64,000 nt of DNA from Tolumonas osonensis (GTDB taxonomy: Bacteria; Pseudomonadota; Gammaproteobacteria; Enterobacterales; Aeromonadaceae), in contig NZ_JACHGR010000003.1 of the NCBI RefSeq assembly GCF_014202415.1, positions 62,001-126,000 on the forward strand, given 5' to 3'. Of the stretch, positions 9,430-17,666 are shown in pieces. Both the position numbers and the translations under genes were made by a program. Below the pieces are notes generated by a model. It was not told where the DNA came from and did no database searches. It saw only the letters and a program-made list of their open reading frames with translations. Every line of letters begins with the position of its first letter. Within the stretch, counting starts at the first letter, position 1.

Positions 9430-12057
9430 TTATTCCTTGTTGGAAATGGCCCGGAAGCCAAGGTCTTCACGGTATTCAAGGGTATATTTATCACCAGCTG
9501 AGTGACCGTCCAGAGTTAGCAGTTCCCCCGCCGGGCTGACGATAGCCACACGTAGCAGCGCCTCGTCATCTTCTGGCCGGCCAAGATAAAACACTTCGTG
9601 AAGATGTAGTTTTTCCAGTTCATGTTTGGCAATTTTGACCGGGCAATAAGCCGGGCTAACTCGCACCAACTGCTGATGAAGCACCGCAGCTAGTTTGCGC
9701 CACTCAGCTTTGGTTAGACGATGGTGACCATGAGGAAGGGTTAATTCTCGGCCATCAAAGAGACGGATTTGTGTAGCGCCATCCTGCGAGCGCAAACTGC
9801 GAAGCAATAGCAGGTCGTGAGTATCCTGATCGCTGTAACGGGTTTCGGCCTTGTGCTCAGGCAAGGTCTTACCGCCTTTGGACAAAGTCAGTTTGGCTAG
9901 CGCCTGTTGGGCTTGTTCGCCTGTGCGGAAACGGCTGCCATTTTTCAATTCGTGTAACAGGCTGGCCCATTGCTCAGTTTCCGGACGTTCCGCATAGGTC
10001 TGATCGATCAAGGGGCGAATGTCCGACGGTAACCGGATTGACCAAAGCTCTTGCCAAGCCTCGAGGCTACGGCACAACACATAGGGCGAATACACCATGG
10101 CGCTCAGGCCAAAGGCAGAGTGAGGTGTAGCCAATGCTTGCTCTAGTGTTGGGGCCAGTAACCAACATTCTGCTCTAGCACTGGCATGGCGGGGGGCGTC
10201 TGCATGCCGCCATAAGCGACCAAGACGCTGCAATAACATATCAGTGGGGGCAAAGCGACTGACCAGAAAATCAGCATCGATATCGAGCGATTGTTCCAGT
10301 ACCTGTGTACCCACCAAAATTCGCCCGCATTTCGCACGTTCAGACCAGCCAGTTTTCCCATACAGTGCTACCCAACGCTCCTCGTTAGCAGCTCGATGCT
10401 GAGGGGTAAAACGAGAATGCAACAAGCCGGCTTCACACCCGGCCTGAACCGCACGACTGGCGATATCAAGATATCGCTGTTGGGCTTCAGCGACGGTGTT
10501 TTCAATCCATAATACTTGCTGCCCCTGAGCTGCTCGCTTAAGAGCTTCTTCCACCGCAGGTTCATCTTTATCACATAATCGTAGACTGACGGGAGCACCA
10601 TCCTCTGCTGGTACTCCCACTTCATTTAGCCGCGACATCTGCTTACATGCTATTTCGGCGACAGGTATAGCAGTAATCAAGGGGTAAGCCTTGTTGGTTG
10701 TTACCTGATCTAATAGGGCCTCTCGTCGCGTTTGATTCAACGTAGCGCTTAGAATAATTACGGTGCAGTCGATCTGACGCAGAAATGCCACCAGCTCATT
10801 CAAAATGGTTCCCGTGTAGAGATCATAACTGTGCACTTCATCCAGAATCACGACTTTGCCAGCCAGACCAAAAGCTCTTACAAAACCGTGTTTGACGTTC
10901 ATTACAGCCATCAAGGCCTGATCAATCGTGCCAACAGCAAAGGGAGCCAATAAACCGCGCTTATTCTGGTTGAACCATGCCCCGCCTGGGCTACCCTCTT
11001 CACCCATTTCCGTATCAAGCAACCAGGCACCAGAATGCAGCAGTAAACTCCGTTTGGGCGTTTCTGCGCTGACAATTTGTCCCAGAAAGGCATTAAAGCG
11101 ATCGTAAATCTTATTAGAAGTCAGCTGCGTTGGCAGCGCAAAGTAAATGCCTGTGGCCTTTTCCTGTTCCAGCATCTGATAAGCGGCATATAAGGCCGCC
11201 TCAGTTTTCCCCATACCCATCTGGGCTTCGAGAATATACACACCCGGCCCCGAAACCTGCTCAATAAACAGAGACTGAGGTTCACGTGGTTTCATGATGA
11301 GATTCACGGGGTCAAAGACTTCAGTAAAAGATAATCCACTACGAATAACAGGCTTGATAAACCCAGCATCATTCAAGGCCGCTGTGATATTCGGTTCCCA
11401 GTCTTCTTCTGGGTTTTCAAAAAACTCACCAGATCCAATCCAGTCGGCTACCGAAGTTAATCCTGCAACCACACGGGCTTGCGCTGCAAACTCAAAATTT
11501 GGCCAGTCTGCTTGCAGGCACTCTTTCAAAGCTGCCACCAGCTTTTTGCGTTCCTCGAACCAAGGAACACCACCAAAGGATTCGGCATCTCCGCGTTTGT
11601 CATCAACCTGAGGGTTATAGCCATGGTGCTGGCCGAGAATTTCGGCAACATATTTGGGCGTCCCGATATCTTCTGCTGTGGCCTGACTGACCCCAGCATG
11701 ACCTCCCCATTGTTTCTCAAGATCAGGACTTACCCTGGCCAACTCAGGCATAGTCTTGTAGTTGATACCGCAAGCAGCGAGAATTTTAGCCACGAATGTC
11801 GGACTGACCTTGCCGATGTCATGGCCACCTGCAGCCATTTCACTGCCTTGTGGAAACAAGTGGATACGCATCGATTCAGGGAAACGAGACATCAAACAAC
11901 GAGCGATTTCACCCACTATCTGACAGTGGCTCAGTACCGAACGACCTTGTACTAAGGTTCCATCGTCCCGCCTCCAAGTTTTCGCAGGACAATTTTCGAA
12001 ACGAATCACTGATGCTGTTATGTCGGTTTGTGATGCTTTATTTGTAAATCGTCGCAA
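9430..12057 (-). CDS. cas3: CRISPR-associated helicase/nuclease Cas3
   Basis: An 875-aa HD-nuclease plus SF2 helicase that degrades DNA marked by Cascade. HD residues are visible at H44 and HD79-80 in a GGHDIGK context. A Walker A motif (MGMGKTEAALYAAY) lies near residue 280, a DEVH box (VILDEVHSYD) near 400, then SATLN and the motif VI segment LLQRLGRLWRH. The start codon appears to be TTG at 12057, preceded by AAGGA; an ATG just upstream is out of frame and stops quickly. It is the first gene of the cas operon, 122 nt downstream of a WYL regulator. Confidence 0.96.
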   Translation of the reverse strand: MRRFTNKASQTDITASVIRFENCPAKTWRRDDGTLVQGRSVLSHCQIVGEIARCLMSRFPESMRIHLFPQGSEMAAGGHDIGKVSPTFVAKILAACGINYKTMPELARVSPDLEKQWGGHAGVSQATAEDIGTPKYVAEILGQHHGYNPQVDDKRGDAESFGGVPWFEERKKLVAALKECLQADWPNFEFAAQARVVAGLTSVADWIGSGEFFENPEEDWEPNITAALNDAGFIKPVIRSGLSFTEVFDPVNLIMKPREPQSLFIEQVSGPGVYILEAQMGMGKTEAALYAAYQMLEQEKATGIYFALPTQLTSNKIYDRFNAFLGQIVSAETPKRSLLLHSGAWLLDTEMGEEGSPGGAWFNQNKRGLLAPFAVGTIDQALMAVMNVKHGFVRAFGLAGKVVILDEVHSYDLYTGTILNELVAFLRQIDCTVIILSATLNQTRREALLDQVTTNKAYPLITAIPVAEIACKQMSRLNEVGVPAEDGAPVSLRLCDKDEPAVEEALKRAAQGQQVLWIENTVAEAQQRYLDIASRAVQAGCEAGLLHSRFTPQHRAANEERWVALYGKTGWSERAKCGRILVGTQVLEQSLDIDADFLVSRFAPTDMLLQRLGRLWRHADAPRHASARAECWLLAPTLEQALATPHSAFGLSAMVYSPYVLCRSLEAWQELWSIRLPSDIRPLIDQTYAERPETEQWASLLHELKNGSRFRTGEQAQQALAKLTLSKGGKTLPEHKAETRYSDQDTHDLLLLRSLRSQDGATQIRLFDGRELTLPHGHHRLTKAEWRKLAAVLHQQLVRVSPAYCPVKIAKHELEKLHLHEVFYLGRPEDDEALLRVAIVSPAGELLTLDGHSAGDKYTLEYREDLGFRAISNKE

Positions 12058-12179
12058 TTTTAATCATCCTTGCGTAACCCTGTCATTGGTATGCCAGCGT
12101 GCAACTTATCAAAATCGTTCTCAATCCTGTAAATTTGCACAGGTTAACTCAGATTACCTATGGGATGCTACCGGAGCCG
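12058..12179 (-). promoter_or_regulatory. Upstream region of the cas operon
   Basis: The 122 nt between the WYL regulator stop and the cas3 start, on the minus strand. It is the only gap in front of the eight-gene cas run, so an operon promoter probably lies here, unless cas3 is co-transcribed with the regulator. I see no convincing -35/-10 pair and no intrinsic terminator for the regulator. Confidence 0.4.
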
Positions 12180-13016
12180 TCAACTATTAAAAAGCCACTG
12201 CTTGACGTCATCTCTGTTTACCAGCACCAGTTGCTGCGCTTCGGGTTTGCCATCGAGATATTTGATGTTCACCTGCATTTCTCTAAGCAGATAGTCGGCG
12301 AGTGCGGCGCGGGTTTTGATGTGGAGCGTGCCATTTTTCATCTGGTAATCATTGGCAAGAACATCACGCTGGGCGGGGCTTAAACGAGGATCGGGCGATA
12401 AAATCAGGGTTACACTGGTTTGCCAGGCTTCATCTTTGTCGATGGAGTGAGGTGATGGTCCTTCTATTTCAGCTTCGCCACGAAAACGACTCAGCACCAA
12501 ATCGCGAAATCCCTGCGATTTCTCACAATATCCCCTGACATGAAAGCGGGTTCCTGCTTTGACCAGGCTGTGCGGGCTGAAAATCCGACCTTCATTTTCG
12601 GGATTGGAAAGTGACACATAATTTACTTCTACCCGTGCGTGCTGATGGATGGCTTTCACCAGCGTTGCGATAATCCGGCGGGAAATATTGCGCTCAGGCA
12701 ATTCAAGCCGGGCTGCACAGGTATTGGGTAAGGGATGAGATAAAGCAAAGTGACCTGTTTCGAGCCAGACGAGAAATTCATCCAGTCCGCCATGGAAGTA
12801 TTGAGGTTGTCGGTCATCGGCAAAGCCGTAGCAGGCTTTATCCAGTTTGATGAGATGTGCGGGGTGCAATCGCTGGTGAAGGGCAAAATCTTTATATGCC
12901 TGCTGACGGGTAATACCAAACTGGGTTTCGAGGTCCTTGTTGCGAACTTCTCCCATCCAAAAAGTGAGCATTTCGAGAAATGCTAATCGCTCATAGGGTA
13001 GTTTGGTACTACTCAT
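12180..13016 (-). CDS. WYL-domain transcriptional regulator, upstream of cas3
   Basis: About 278 aa. An N-terminal winged helix (LAFLEMLTFWMGEVRNKDLETQFGITRQQAYKDF, split here as a description of residues 10-45) is followed by a WYL-type domain with the blocks VEVNYVSLSNP and FSPHSLV-RFHVRGYC. WYL domains sense nucleic acids or nucleotide ligands and are common regulators beside CRISPR and phage-defence operons. The start at 13016 (MSSTKLPYERL) has a strong GGAGG 5 nt upstream. Its orientation and position suggest it controls the cas operon; that is inference. Confidence 0.85.
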   Translation of the reverse strand: MSSTKLPYERLAFLEMLTFWMGEVRNKDLETQFGITRQQAYKDFALHQRLHPAHLIKLDKACYGFADDRQPQYFHGGLDEFLVWLETGHFALSHPLPNTCAARLELPERNISRRIIATLVKAIHQHARVEVNYVSLSNPENEGRIFSPHSLVKAGTRFHVRGYCEKSQGFRDLVLSRFRGEAEIEGPSPHSIDKDEAWQTSVTLILSPDPRLSPAQRDVLANDYQMKNGTLHIKTRAALADYLLREMQVNIKYLDGKPEAQQLVLVNRDDVKQWLFNS

Positions 13017-13261
13017 ACACCCTCCATGGAATACTGATATCTCATCCGGATTCACCCACAGCAGGACTCATTTTTACACTAAATTTATATAAACAATCTT
13101 GAGGTCTCTCAAATAAATAACCTCTATTATTTTGATCTAATTTGTATTCTGCTGATTTTTTCAAAAACGATTACTGATCATTTATCAATTTATGATCACT
13201 CATACAACTGATAGCTATAGCAATCTATTCCAAACTTTATTTAGCAACTATTGAGAGTAAT
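13017..13261. other. AT-rich intergenic region
   Basis: About 245 nt of AT-rich sequence between the WYL regulator start and a decayed helicase fragment. It must hold the regulator's promoter. The segment around 13169-13204 contains overlapping TGATCA-type palindromes, but nothing I can name. The upstream frame of the decayed helicase fragment may reach into its right part. Confidence 0.4.
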
Positions 13262-13543
13262 GCCAAGGAAGACACACACTATTGTGTTGAAAAGATAAGA
13301 CATCCGAAAGTTAAGGTAGATGGTAAGAATGTGAATGATAAGTCCACGATCATCTATAACGGCCGGATTACCATTAAAAATATACCGTCAGATGCTTATC
13401 TCTATGTGGTTAATGGCAAACCAGCTATTGATTGGGTAATGGAACGTCAGTATGTCAAAACCGATACAGATAGTGGCATTGAGAGCGATGCCAACGTGTG
13501 GGCGACAAAAATAGTAAAGATGGCATCCCAGTTGCTGCTATAG
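13262..13543 (+). pseudogene. Remnant of a restriction-type DEAD/DEAH helicase, C-terminal end
   Basis: The open frame from about 13262 encodes a C-terminal fragment including KNIPSDAYLYVVNGKPAIDW, then VMERQYVKTDTDSGIESDAN. I recognise this as the tail of large type ISP/DEAD-box restriction helicases (typical form VVNGKPALEWVMERQ, then DKDSGIVNDAND). The rest of the protein (usually well over 1000 aa) is absent. Between the DAN block and the final TKIVKMASQLLL, the roughly 20-30 residues normally found there are missing, which indicates an internal in-frame deletion. No proper start or Shine-Dalgarno sequence is visible. It is probably a scar of a lost restriction system beside CRISPR. Confidence 0.65.
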
Positions 13544-13568
13544 GGAGATAGACTTTGATTTTAGTAAA

Positions 13569-13967
13569 TCAGTCAGAAGTGTTCACTCTCAACCGGAATT
13601 GATGTTTAGCCGCTATCAGTCGTGCTTTAGCTTCCAGCAGTTCAGTCTTCGCCTCTCTTCGTTTAGCTTCGATGTCTTTGAGTCTATCTTTCGACTTTTT
13701 TCGTGTAGCCTGAATAATTTTGTCAGTAACCCAGCCAGACATGCCATTCAGTCGTAGATATTCTCTCACTTCAGATGGGGTACCTTTGCCCATCTCAGGC
13801 AAAGAAAACTGGATTCGCAAAATCGCAGCATTCATTACACGCAATTCTCTTGTGCTGGAACAGTCAACATCTACCTTGGGACGGCAATAATCACCATGCT
13901 GAACTGCATTATTATTACCTTTGGGCGCTCCAGCACCTGTTCTACGACCACCCCAACCATTAGCCAT
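13569..13967 (-). CDS. Small basic protein of unknown function (mobile-element type)
   Basis: About 132 aa from the ATG at 13967, which has GAGGA 8 nt upstream; a GTG five codons earlier is the alternative. The N-terminus (GWGGRRTGAGAPKGNNNAVQ) is a Gly/Arg/Asn-rich tail of the kind often seen in small phage and plasmid proteins. The C-terminal half is a charged Lys/Glu/Ala-rich helix, probably a coiled coil (residues about 85-130). I do not recognise a function. Four dyads that could be its operators lie 175-320 nt upstream. Confidence 0.6.
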   Translation of the reverse strand: MANGWGGRRTGAGAPKGNNNAVQHGDYCRPKVDVDCSSTRELRVMNAAILRIQFSLPEMGKGTPSEVREYLRLNGMSGWVTDKIIQATRKKSKDRLKDIEAKRREAKTELLEAKARLIAAKHQFRLRVNTSD

Positions 13968-14142
13968 ACTGCGAATCCTCACTTGATTGAATCAGGCAAA
14001 AATGGATTTTAGAGTGTCATTATTGCGATTTCAAACCACCTCAAACCTTCATCACTCTTCGCATGCTTTGTGCCCATTCACGTTAAACAGGCCCTTTTCT
14101 AATCAGAAATTAAACCCTGTAGATCTGGTAATATTATAAAGT

Positions 14143-14289
14143 GCTACGATTGTCGTAGTGTGGGATAGGCCAAAAGCAGCCTTTTTACTACGATAACCGT
14201 AGTGATTTTGATTAAAAAAAATCACCAATCCCGCAAAACGAACTCAATTACAACGATTATCGTAGTAAATCATTACGATTATCGTTGTG
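14143..14289. repeat. Four copies of a short dyad (iteron or operator cluster)
   Basis: Four related dyads with core CTACGA-N3-TCGTAG: 14144-14158 (perfect), 14188-14203 (CTACGATAACCGTAG), 14251-14265 (CAACGATTATCGTAG) and 14274-14288 (ACGATTATCGT core). They lie in the 418-nt non-coding gap between the winged-helix gene and the small basic protein. Regularly repeated palindromes of this size are typical of operators for a dimeric regulator, or of iterons bound by a replication initiator. The neighbouring winged-helix and AlpA-like proteins are candidates to bind them. Confidence 0.7.
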
Positions 14290-14333
14290 GGAAAAAATCG
14301 AAATTCAGTGTTTTTTTAAAGATCGCTATAAGC

Positions 14334-14363
14334 AAAAAAGCCCACGCCATAATGGTAGTGGGC
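14334..14363 (-). terminator. Intrinsic terminator after the winged-helix gene
   Basis: Read on the minus strand, GCCCAC/GTGGGC arms enclose a short loop with an inner CCAT/ATGG pair, followed by TTTTTTG. It lies 23 nt past the stop of the 14386-14880 gene. Confidence 0.7.
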
Positions 14364-14385
14364 CTCTGGTTATTAGATAAGACAT

Positions 14386-14880
14386 TCAGGCTGTTTGGTA
14401 CTTAAATTCCCCATCATGCGGTTTTGAAAAATCTAATCGGAGTGCTGTTTTAGTTCCTCTTATTTCTGTCATCCACTTCGATCCAAATTTTTTTCCGATC
14501 TCATCAACGGCTAACCATGAAAGCGCATACAAGGTGCATAAGCGATGACCATTAACACCTGATATACCAGAACGTGTTTTAACAATCATGCCTCTTTGTA
14601 ATAACTCCTTAAGTGTCCGAGTTAAAGTGTCTGGACTTTTTATCCCATGTTTTGCCATTTCACTCTGCGTTGCACACAGATCACCATTATTTGCACCATT
14701 GTATTGGCTAACTAAAGCCATCAACACACGGACAGATGCATGATTGAGACTGATATAGTCCTCACTCATCAGTACTTGTCTTGGGATCTGACAAATACCT
14801 CCGTTATTTTTCCAATCCTTCCACAACTGTCCTTGTGATGCGTTTTTATTCTTTCGTCTTTGAACACTAGGCGAACTCAT
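14386..14880 (-). CDS. Winged-helix protein, possible replication or regulatory protein
   Basis: A 164-aa protein with a winged-helix core around residues 48-105: HASVRVLMALVSQY, then LCATQSEMAKHGIKSPDTLT and LLQRGMIVKTRSG. This layout resembles the DNA-binding domain of plasmid-type replication initiators and of helix-turn-helix proteins carried by integrative elements. The N-terminus is basic. It is followed by an intrinsic terminator and then the dyad cluster, which could be its target. Function is inferred only from fold and context. Confidence 0.65.
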   Translation of the reverse strand: MSSPSVQRRKNKNASQGQLWKDWKNNGGICQIPRQVLMSEDYISLNHASVRVLMALVSQYNGANNGDLCATQSEMAKHGIKSPDTLTRTLKELLQRGMIVKTRSGISGVNGHRLCTLYALSWLAVDEIGKKFGSKWMTEIRGTKTALRLDFSKPHDGEFKYQTA

Positions 14881-14889
14881 GCTGTCCCC

Positions 14890-15021
14890 CTAATGAACCA
14901 GCTGATAATCACTGAAGATGTCAAGCAATATTAATTTGGTGACACCTTTGCGATCAGCCGATGAAAGTATAGTAAAGGTTTGATCCATTGCAGGGATTGG
15001 ACTTTTTTTCTTTACAGTCAT
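14890..15021 (-). CDS. Tiny protein of unknown function
   Basis: A 43-aa frame starting MTVKKKSPIPAMDQTF with a very strong GAGGGGGGA ahead of its ATG. That is why I take 15021 as the start rather than 15078, which lies inside the AlpA-like gene. It is packed between the AlpA-like gene (19 nt) and the winged-helix gene (9 nt), so it is probably translated in the same message. No recognisable domain. Confidence 0.5.
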   Translation of the reverse strand: MTVKKKSPIPAMDQTFTILSSADRKGVTKLILLDIFSDYQLVH

Positions 15022-15040
15022 AAATCCCCCCTCACATTGT

Positions 15041-15220
15041 CTACAGACCATCAATCCAAGCTTGAATATCAGATTCACGCCAGCGAATAGAACGGCCTAG
15101 TTTGATGTGTTTGGGGAATTTACCTTCCCTCTCCCAACGCCAAATAGTTACACGGCTTAATTGAACCTGTGGCTGTACTTGGTGGAATGTTAAAAGGCGA
15201 TTTTTTACATCGTTGCTCAT
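15041..15220 (-). CDS. AlpA-family regulator / excisionase-like protein
   Basis: A 59-aa MerR/AlpA-type helix-turn-helix: LTFHQVQPQVQLSRVTIWRW, then EREGKFPKHIKLGRSIRWRE and SDIQAWIDGL. This is the classic AlpA layout (HTH, then PxxxxLGxxxxW, then Ixxxi). AlpA proteins activate or assist excision of P4-type elements, which fits the integrase two genes away. The ATG at 15220 is preferred over an upstream TTG because AGGAG lies 8 nt before it. That AGGAG is buried in a 12-bp stem-loop (15225-15261). Confidence 0.85.
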   Translation of the reverse strand: MSNDVKNRLLTFHQVQPQVQLSRVTIWRWEREGKFPKHIKLGRSIRWRESDIQAWIDGL

Positions 15221-15224
15221 AGAC

Positions 15225-15261
15225 AATGCTCCTGAATGCTATTGATTGTTTCAGGAGCATT
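15225..15261 (-). promoter_or_regulatory. Stem-loop covering the ribosome-binding site of the AlpA-like gene
   Basis: A perfect 12-bp inverted repeat, AATGCTCCTGAA (15225-15236) and TTCAGGAGCATT (15250-15261), with a 13-nt loop. On the minus-strand transcript the right arm contains the AGGAG that serves the ATG at 15220. A readthrough message from the upstream genes would hide this Shine-Dalgarno sequence, while a transcript starting inside the hairpin would expose it. On the plus strand the hairpin is followed by TTTT, so terminator function on that strand is possible. Confidence 0.65.
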
Positions 15262-15291
15262 TTTGCTGATTGGAAAGAGTCACAATCCGAA

Positions 15292-16209
15292 TTAAGGCTT
15301 ATCTCGGTCCGAGATAAGCTTATCTACCAAAGAAATTATTGTTTGACGTTCTATCCATGTTTTTATTGTATCCCCGGTATTCACTGGGCATCTCATACCA
15401 TTCCTAGCAAACATTTCTTCAAGTAAATCAAAAAGCTTATATGGGTTGTATAGTAATTCGCGTCCTATCTCAGGATGTAATGCCATTAATCCTATAACCA
15501 TATCTATTTGTGTGGTTGTAACTCTTGGTCTTGGCTCATTTTGATTTTGAACAGCCAATTTTTCTCTGCTACTTTTCATCTCCGCCAAATTAGTATTATT
15601 AAATATATTTTTTAATGGCATTTTACTTACAATGGCCTCATAAAGACGCTCTAAGTCTGGTTTCATAATCCAGAGGTCTTTAGCTTTTATTTCTGCATAG
15701 TCATTCGGCGTATCGTTGATAAAGCAACTGATAGCTTTATCAACAGAATGGAGTCTAGCAGAGATTGATATTGTCTCTCCATATGGATAAATGTCGCAGA
15801 ATGAAGTGATGTCAGTTTCAGGTCCACTATCTTCTGGTATCCAAAGTAAACTCCAGAAACCTGTTAACTGAACAGAAGTAGGCCAAACATCTTCTGCCGG
15901 CATATCATTAATTTCATCGATAGATTCATTGTTATATCTTGATTTTTCAGCAGATGTGTATTTAGTGAAACTAACACCTTCATTTATATACACATCTGTA
16001 ATTAATTTTTTTGTTGCCTTATAGTCGACACCATTCCCATCCTCTCGGAAAACCCTAATTATTCCTTCACCAGGATCTTTCACACAAAGCTCTATCGCCC
16101 CTATAGAAAACCAATGAATTATATCTGCAAACTCACACTTAAGGAGTCGAGTCGCCCTATCCAGTTGACAATACTCTATTGGTAATAATGACGATACTTT
16201 TTTACCCAT
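15292..16209 (-). CDS. Hypothetical 305-aa protein, element cargo
   Basis: A 305-aa soluble protein without signal peptide or membrane segment, starting MGKKVSSLLPIEYCQLDRAT. No domain recognised. The first 40 residues (LLPIEYCQLDRATRLLKCEF, then ADIIHWFSIGAIEL) look like a small DNA-binding or targeting helix bundle often found at the start of element proteins. The C-terminal 90 residues are helical, with a segment TTQIDMVIGLMALHPEIG. It lies between the integrase and the AlpA-like gene, the usual cargo or regulatory slot of such elements. Confidence 0.6.
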   Translation of the reverse strand: MGKKVSSLLPIEYCQLDRATRLLKCEFADIIHWFSIGAIELCVKDPGEGIIRVFREDGNGVDYKATKKLITDVYINEGVSFTKYTSAEKSRYNNESIDEINDMPAEDVWPTSVQLTGFWSLLWIPEDSGPETDITSFCDIYPYGETISISARLHSVDKAISCFINDTPNDYAEIKAKDLWIMKPDLERLYEAIVSKMPLKNIFNNTNLAEMKSSREKLAVQNQNEPRPRVTTTQIDMVIGLMALHPEIGRELLYNPYKLFDLLEEMFARNGMRCPVNTGDTIKTWIERQTIISLVDKLISDRDKP

Positions 16210-16246
16210 AACATAGTCCTTTATGCTTCACTGAGTGGCTTATTGC

Positions 16247-17470
16247 TTATAGTGCTCTTATAAACGTTGCGGCTATAACATTTTTCTGTGGTTCTGCGAG
16301 TAGTTCTAAACGGTCAAGGTAACAGTTTAATACTTGCAATTTTTCAGACAAATACTCTCCTCTGTTATAAATACTGAACACACCGCCCAATTCATGTCCC
16401 GCTAATAATTCGACCACATGTGGTGCTGCGCCTAAATCAGCGTTTTTAGTTATGAATGTGTGTCGTAAATTGTGAAGCGTCCAAGGCTCTTTATGCTTCA
16501 GACGCTTGCATAATATTCTGCCGTATTGACTCACCGTCGTACCCTCTTTAAATTCACCAAGGATGAAAGGACCATTATTGTGCTGACGCATATCCACCAA
16601 CCATGGTATAACGCGATCTGGAATAGGTCTGGTAATACGTATTCCGTTTTTGCTGTTATCTTTGGGTACCGTCCAGAGTTTGGCGTCAAAGTCCCATTCA
16701 TCCCAGGTGGACAAGCGAACTTCTTTTGTTCTGGCACAGAATACGAGCATCAGCTTGATTAAATCACGATAGTACGGCTGTATCCTGTTCGTATTAAGCC
16801 ATTTCAAGAGATCACTTAATTCCGAATCAGTTAAAACACGATCATCTTTCTCCTGTTTTTTACCCACATCAGGAATTGTTAATCTTTCCAAAGCAGTGCT
16901 GGTGGCGTAACCTCTGCGATCACAATAGCGTAGAGCCTGCTTGCACATTTGGAGTACATAACCTGCTGCCACTGGTGAACCTTTACGGCTAATATTCTCT
17001 AAAGCATCCAGCCAATGCCTACGCTCAGCCATGCTTAACGGCATGGCGCCAATCTTTGGGTATATATGCGCTATTAACTGGGACCGGTGCTTTTCGTGGT
17101 TTTTGCGGTTGTGTACTGCGTAGTTATTCAGCCAATATTCCAAAGCATCTTTTACGGTAACAGGTTTTAATGCCTCCTGAGTGATCCTGTCCAGCATAAA
17201 ACGGGGATCTTTGTTATCAGCCAACCAATTCCGGCATTTGTCTTTTAGCTTTCTAGCCGCTGCCAGTGGAAGGTCAGGATATTTACCAATAAAAAGTCGT
17301 TCCAGCTTACTATTTCTTCCCCCTAGCCTGTATCGAAAGTACCACGAAAGATTACCCCCTCTCTGCATCCGTAAAGCCAACCCCTCACCATCAGCAATCC
17401 ATGTTTCCTTTTCTGGTAAGTTTTTTAGCAGTGCTTTTAACTTATTGTCATTCAGCTTATTTGTTGCCAT
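16247..17470 (-). CDS. int: P4-type tyrosine recombinase (integrase)
   Basis: A 407-aa integrase. The N-terminal third has the DUF4102-type arm-binding domain (WIADGEGLALRMQRGGNLSW, YRLGGR, LPLAAARK). The catalytic domain shows the conserved Arg in FCARTKEVRLSTW, the HxxR box HNLRHTF, a GHELGG block and the nucleophile Tyr in FSIYNRGEY. It catalyses site-specific integration and excision. P4-type integrases usually use tRNA 3' ends, but none is visible here. It reads leftward, so its att site is expected just right of 17470. Confidence 0.93.
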   Translation of the reverse strand: MATNKLNDNKLKALLKNLPEKETWIADGEGLALRMQRGGNLSWYFRYRLGGRNSKLERLFIGKYPDLPLAAARKLKDKCRNWLADNKDPRFMLDRITQEALKPVTVKDALEYWLNNYAVHNRKNHEKHRSQLIAHIYPKIGAMPLSMAERRHWLDALENISRKGSPVAAGYVLQMCKQALRYCDRRGYATSTALERLTIPDVGKKQEKDDRVLTDSELSDLLKWLNTNRIQPYYRDLIKLMLVFCARTKEVRLSTWDEWDFDAKLWTVPKDNSKNGIRITRPIPDRVIPWLVDMRQHNNGPFILGEFKEGTTVSQYGRILCKRLKHKEPWTLHNLRHTFITKNADLGAAPHVVELLAGHELGGVFSIYNRGEYLSEKLQVLNCYLDRLELLAEPQKNVIAATFIRAL

Positions 17471-17666
17471 ACAACGCCTTATAGCAAATTAAAAGTGATA
17501 CACCCAGTGATACACATAGTATAGTATCTATGCGAATTTGAGGAAAATAACCAGAAACAATAAGAACAAAAAAAGACGGTTTTTCTTTTTAATCAATATG
17601 TTATAAATATCATTGAGACACAAAAGAAAACATTGGGAAATATATACTTTGTTAATACGGCATGAA

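Larger units (their letters stand above)
13569..17470 (-). mobile_element. Small integrated element (P4-type integrase, AlpA-like regulator)
   Basis: A run of minus-strand genes: integrase, unknown 305-aa protein, AlpA-like regulator, tiny protein, winged-helix protein, dyad cluster and small basic protein. This is the usual kit of a small integrative element or a satellite or ICE remnant. The boundaries are those of its genes; I found no tRNA and no convincing direct repeats on either side, so the att sites are undefined. It sits between the cas/restriction debris and mltB. A plus-strand terminator at 17700-17730 with no gene in front of it may belong to the interrupted host locus. Confidence 0.6.
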
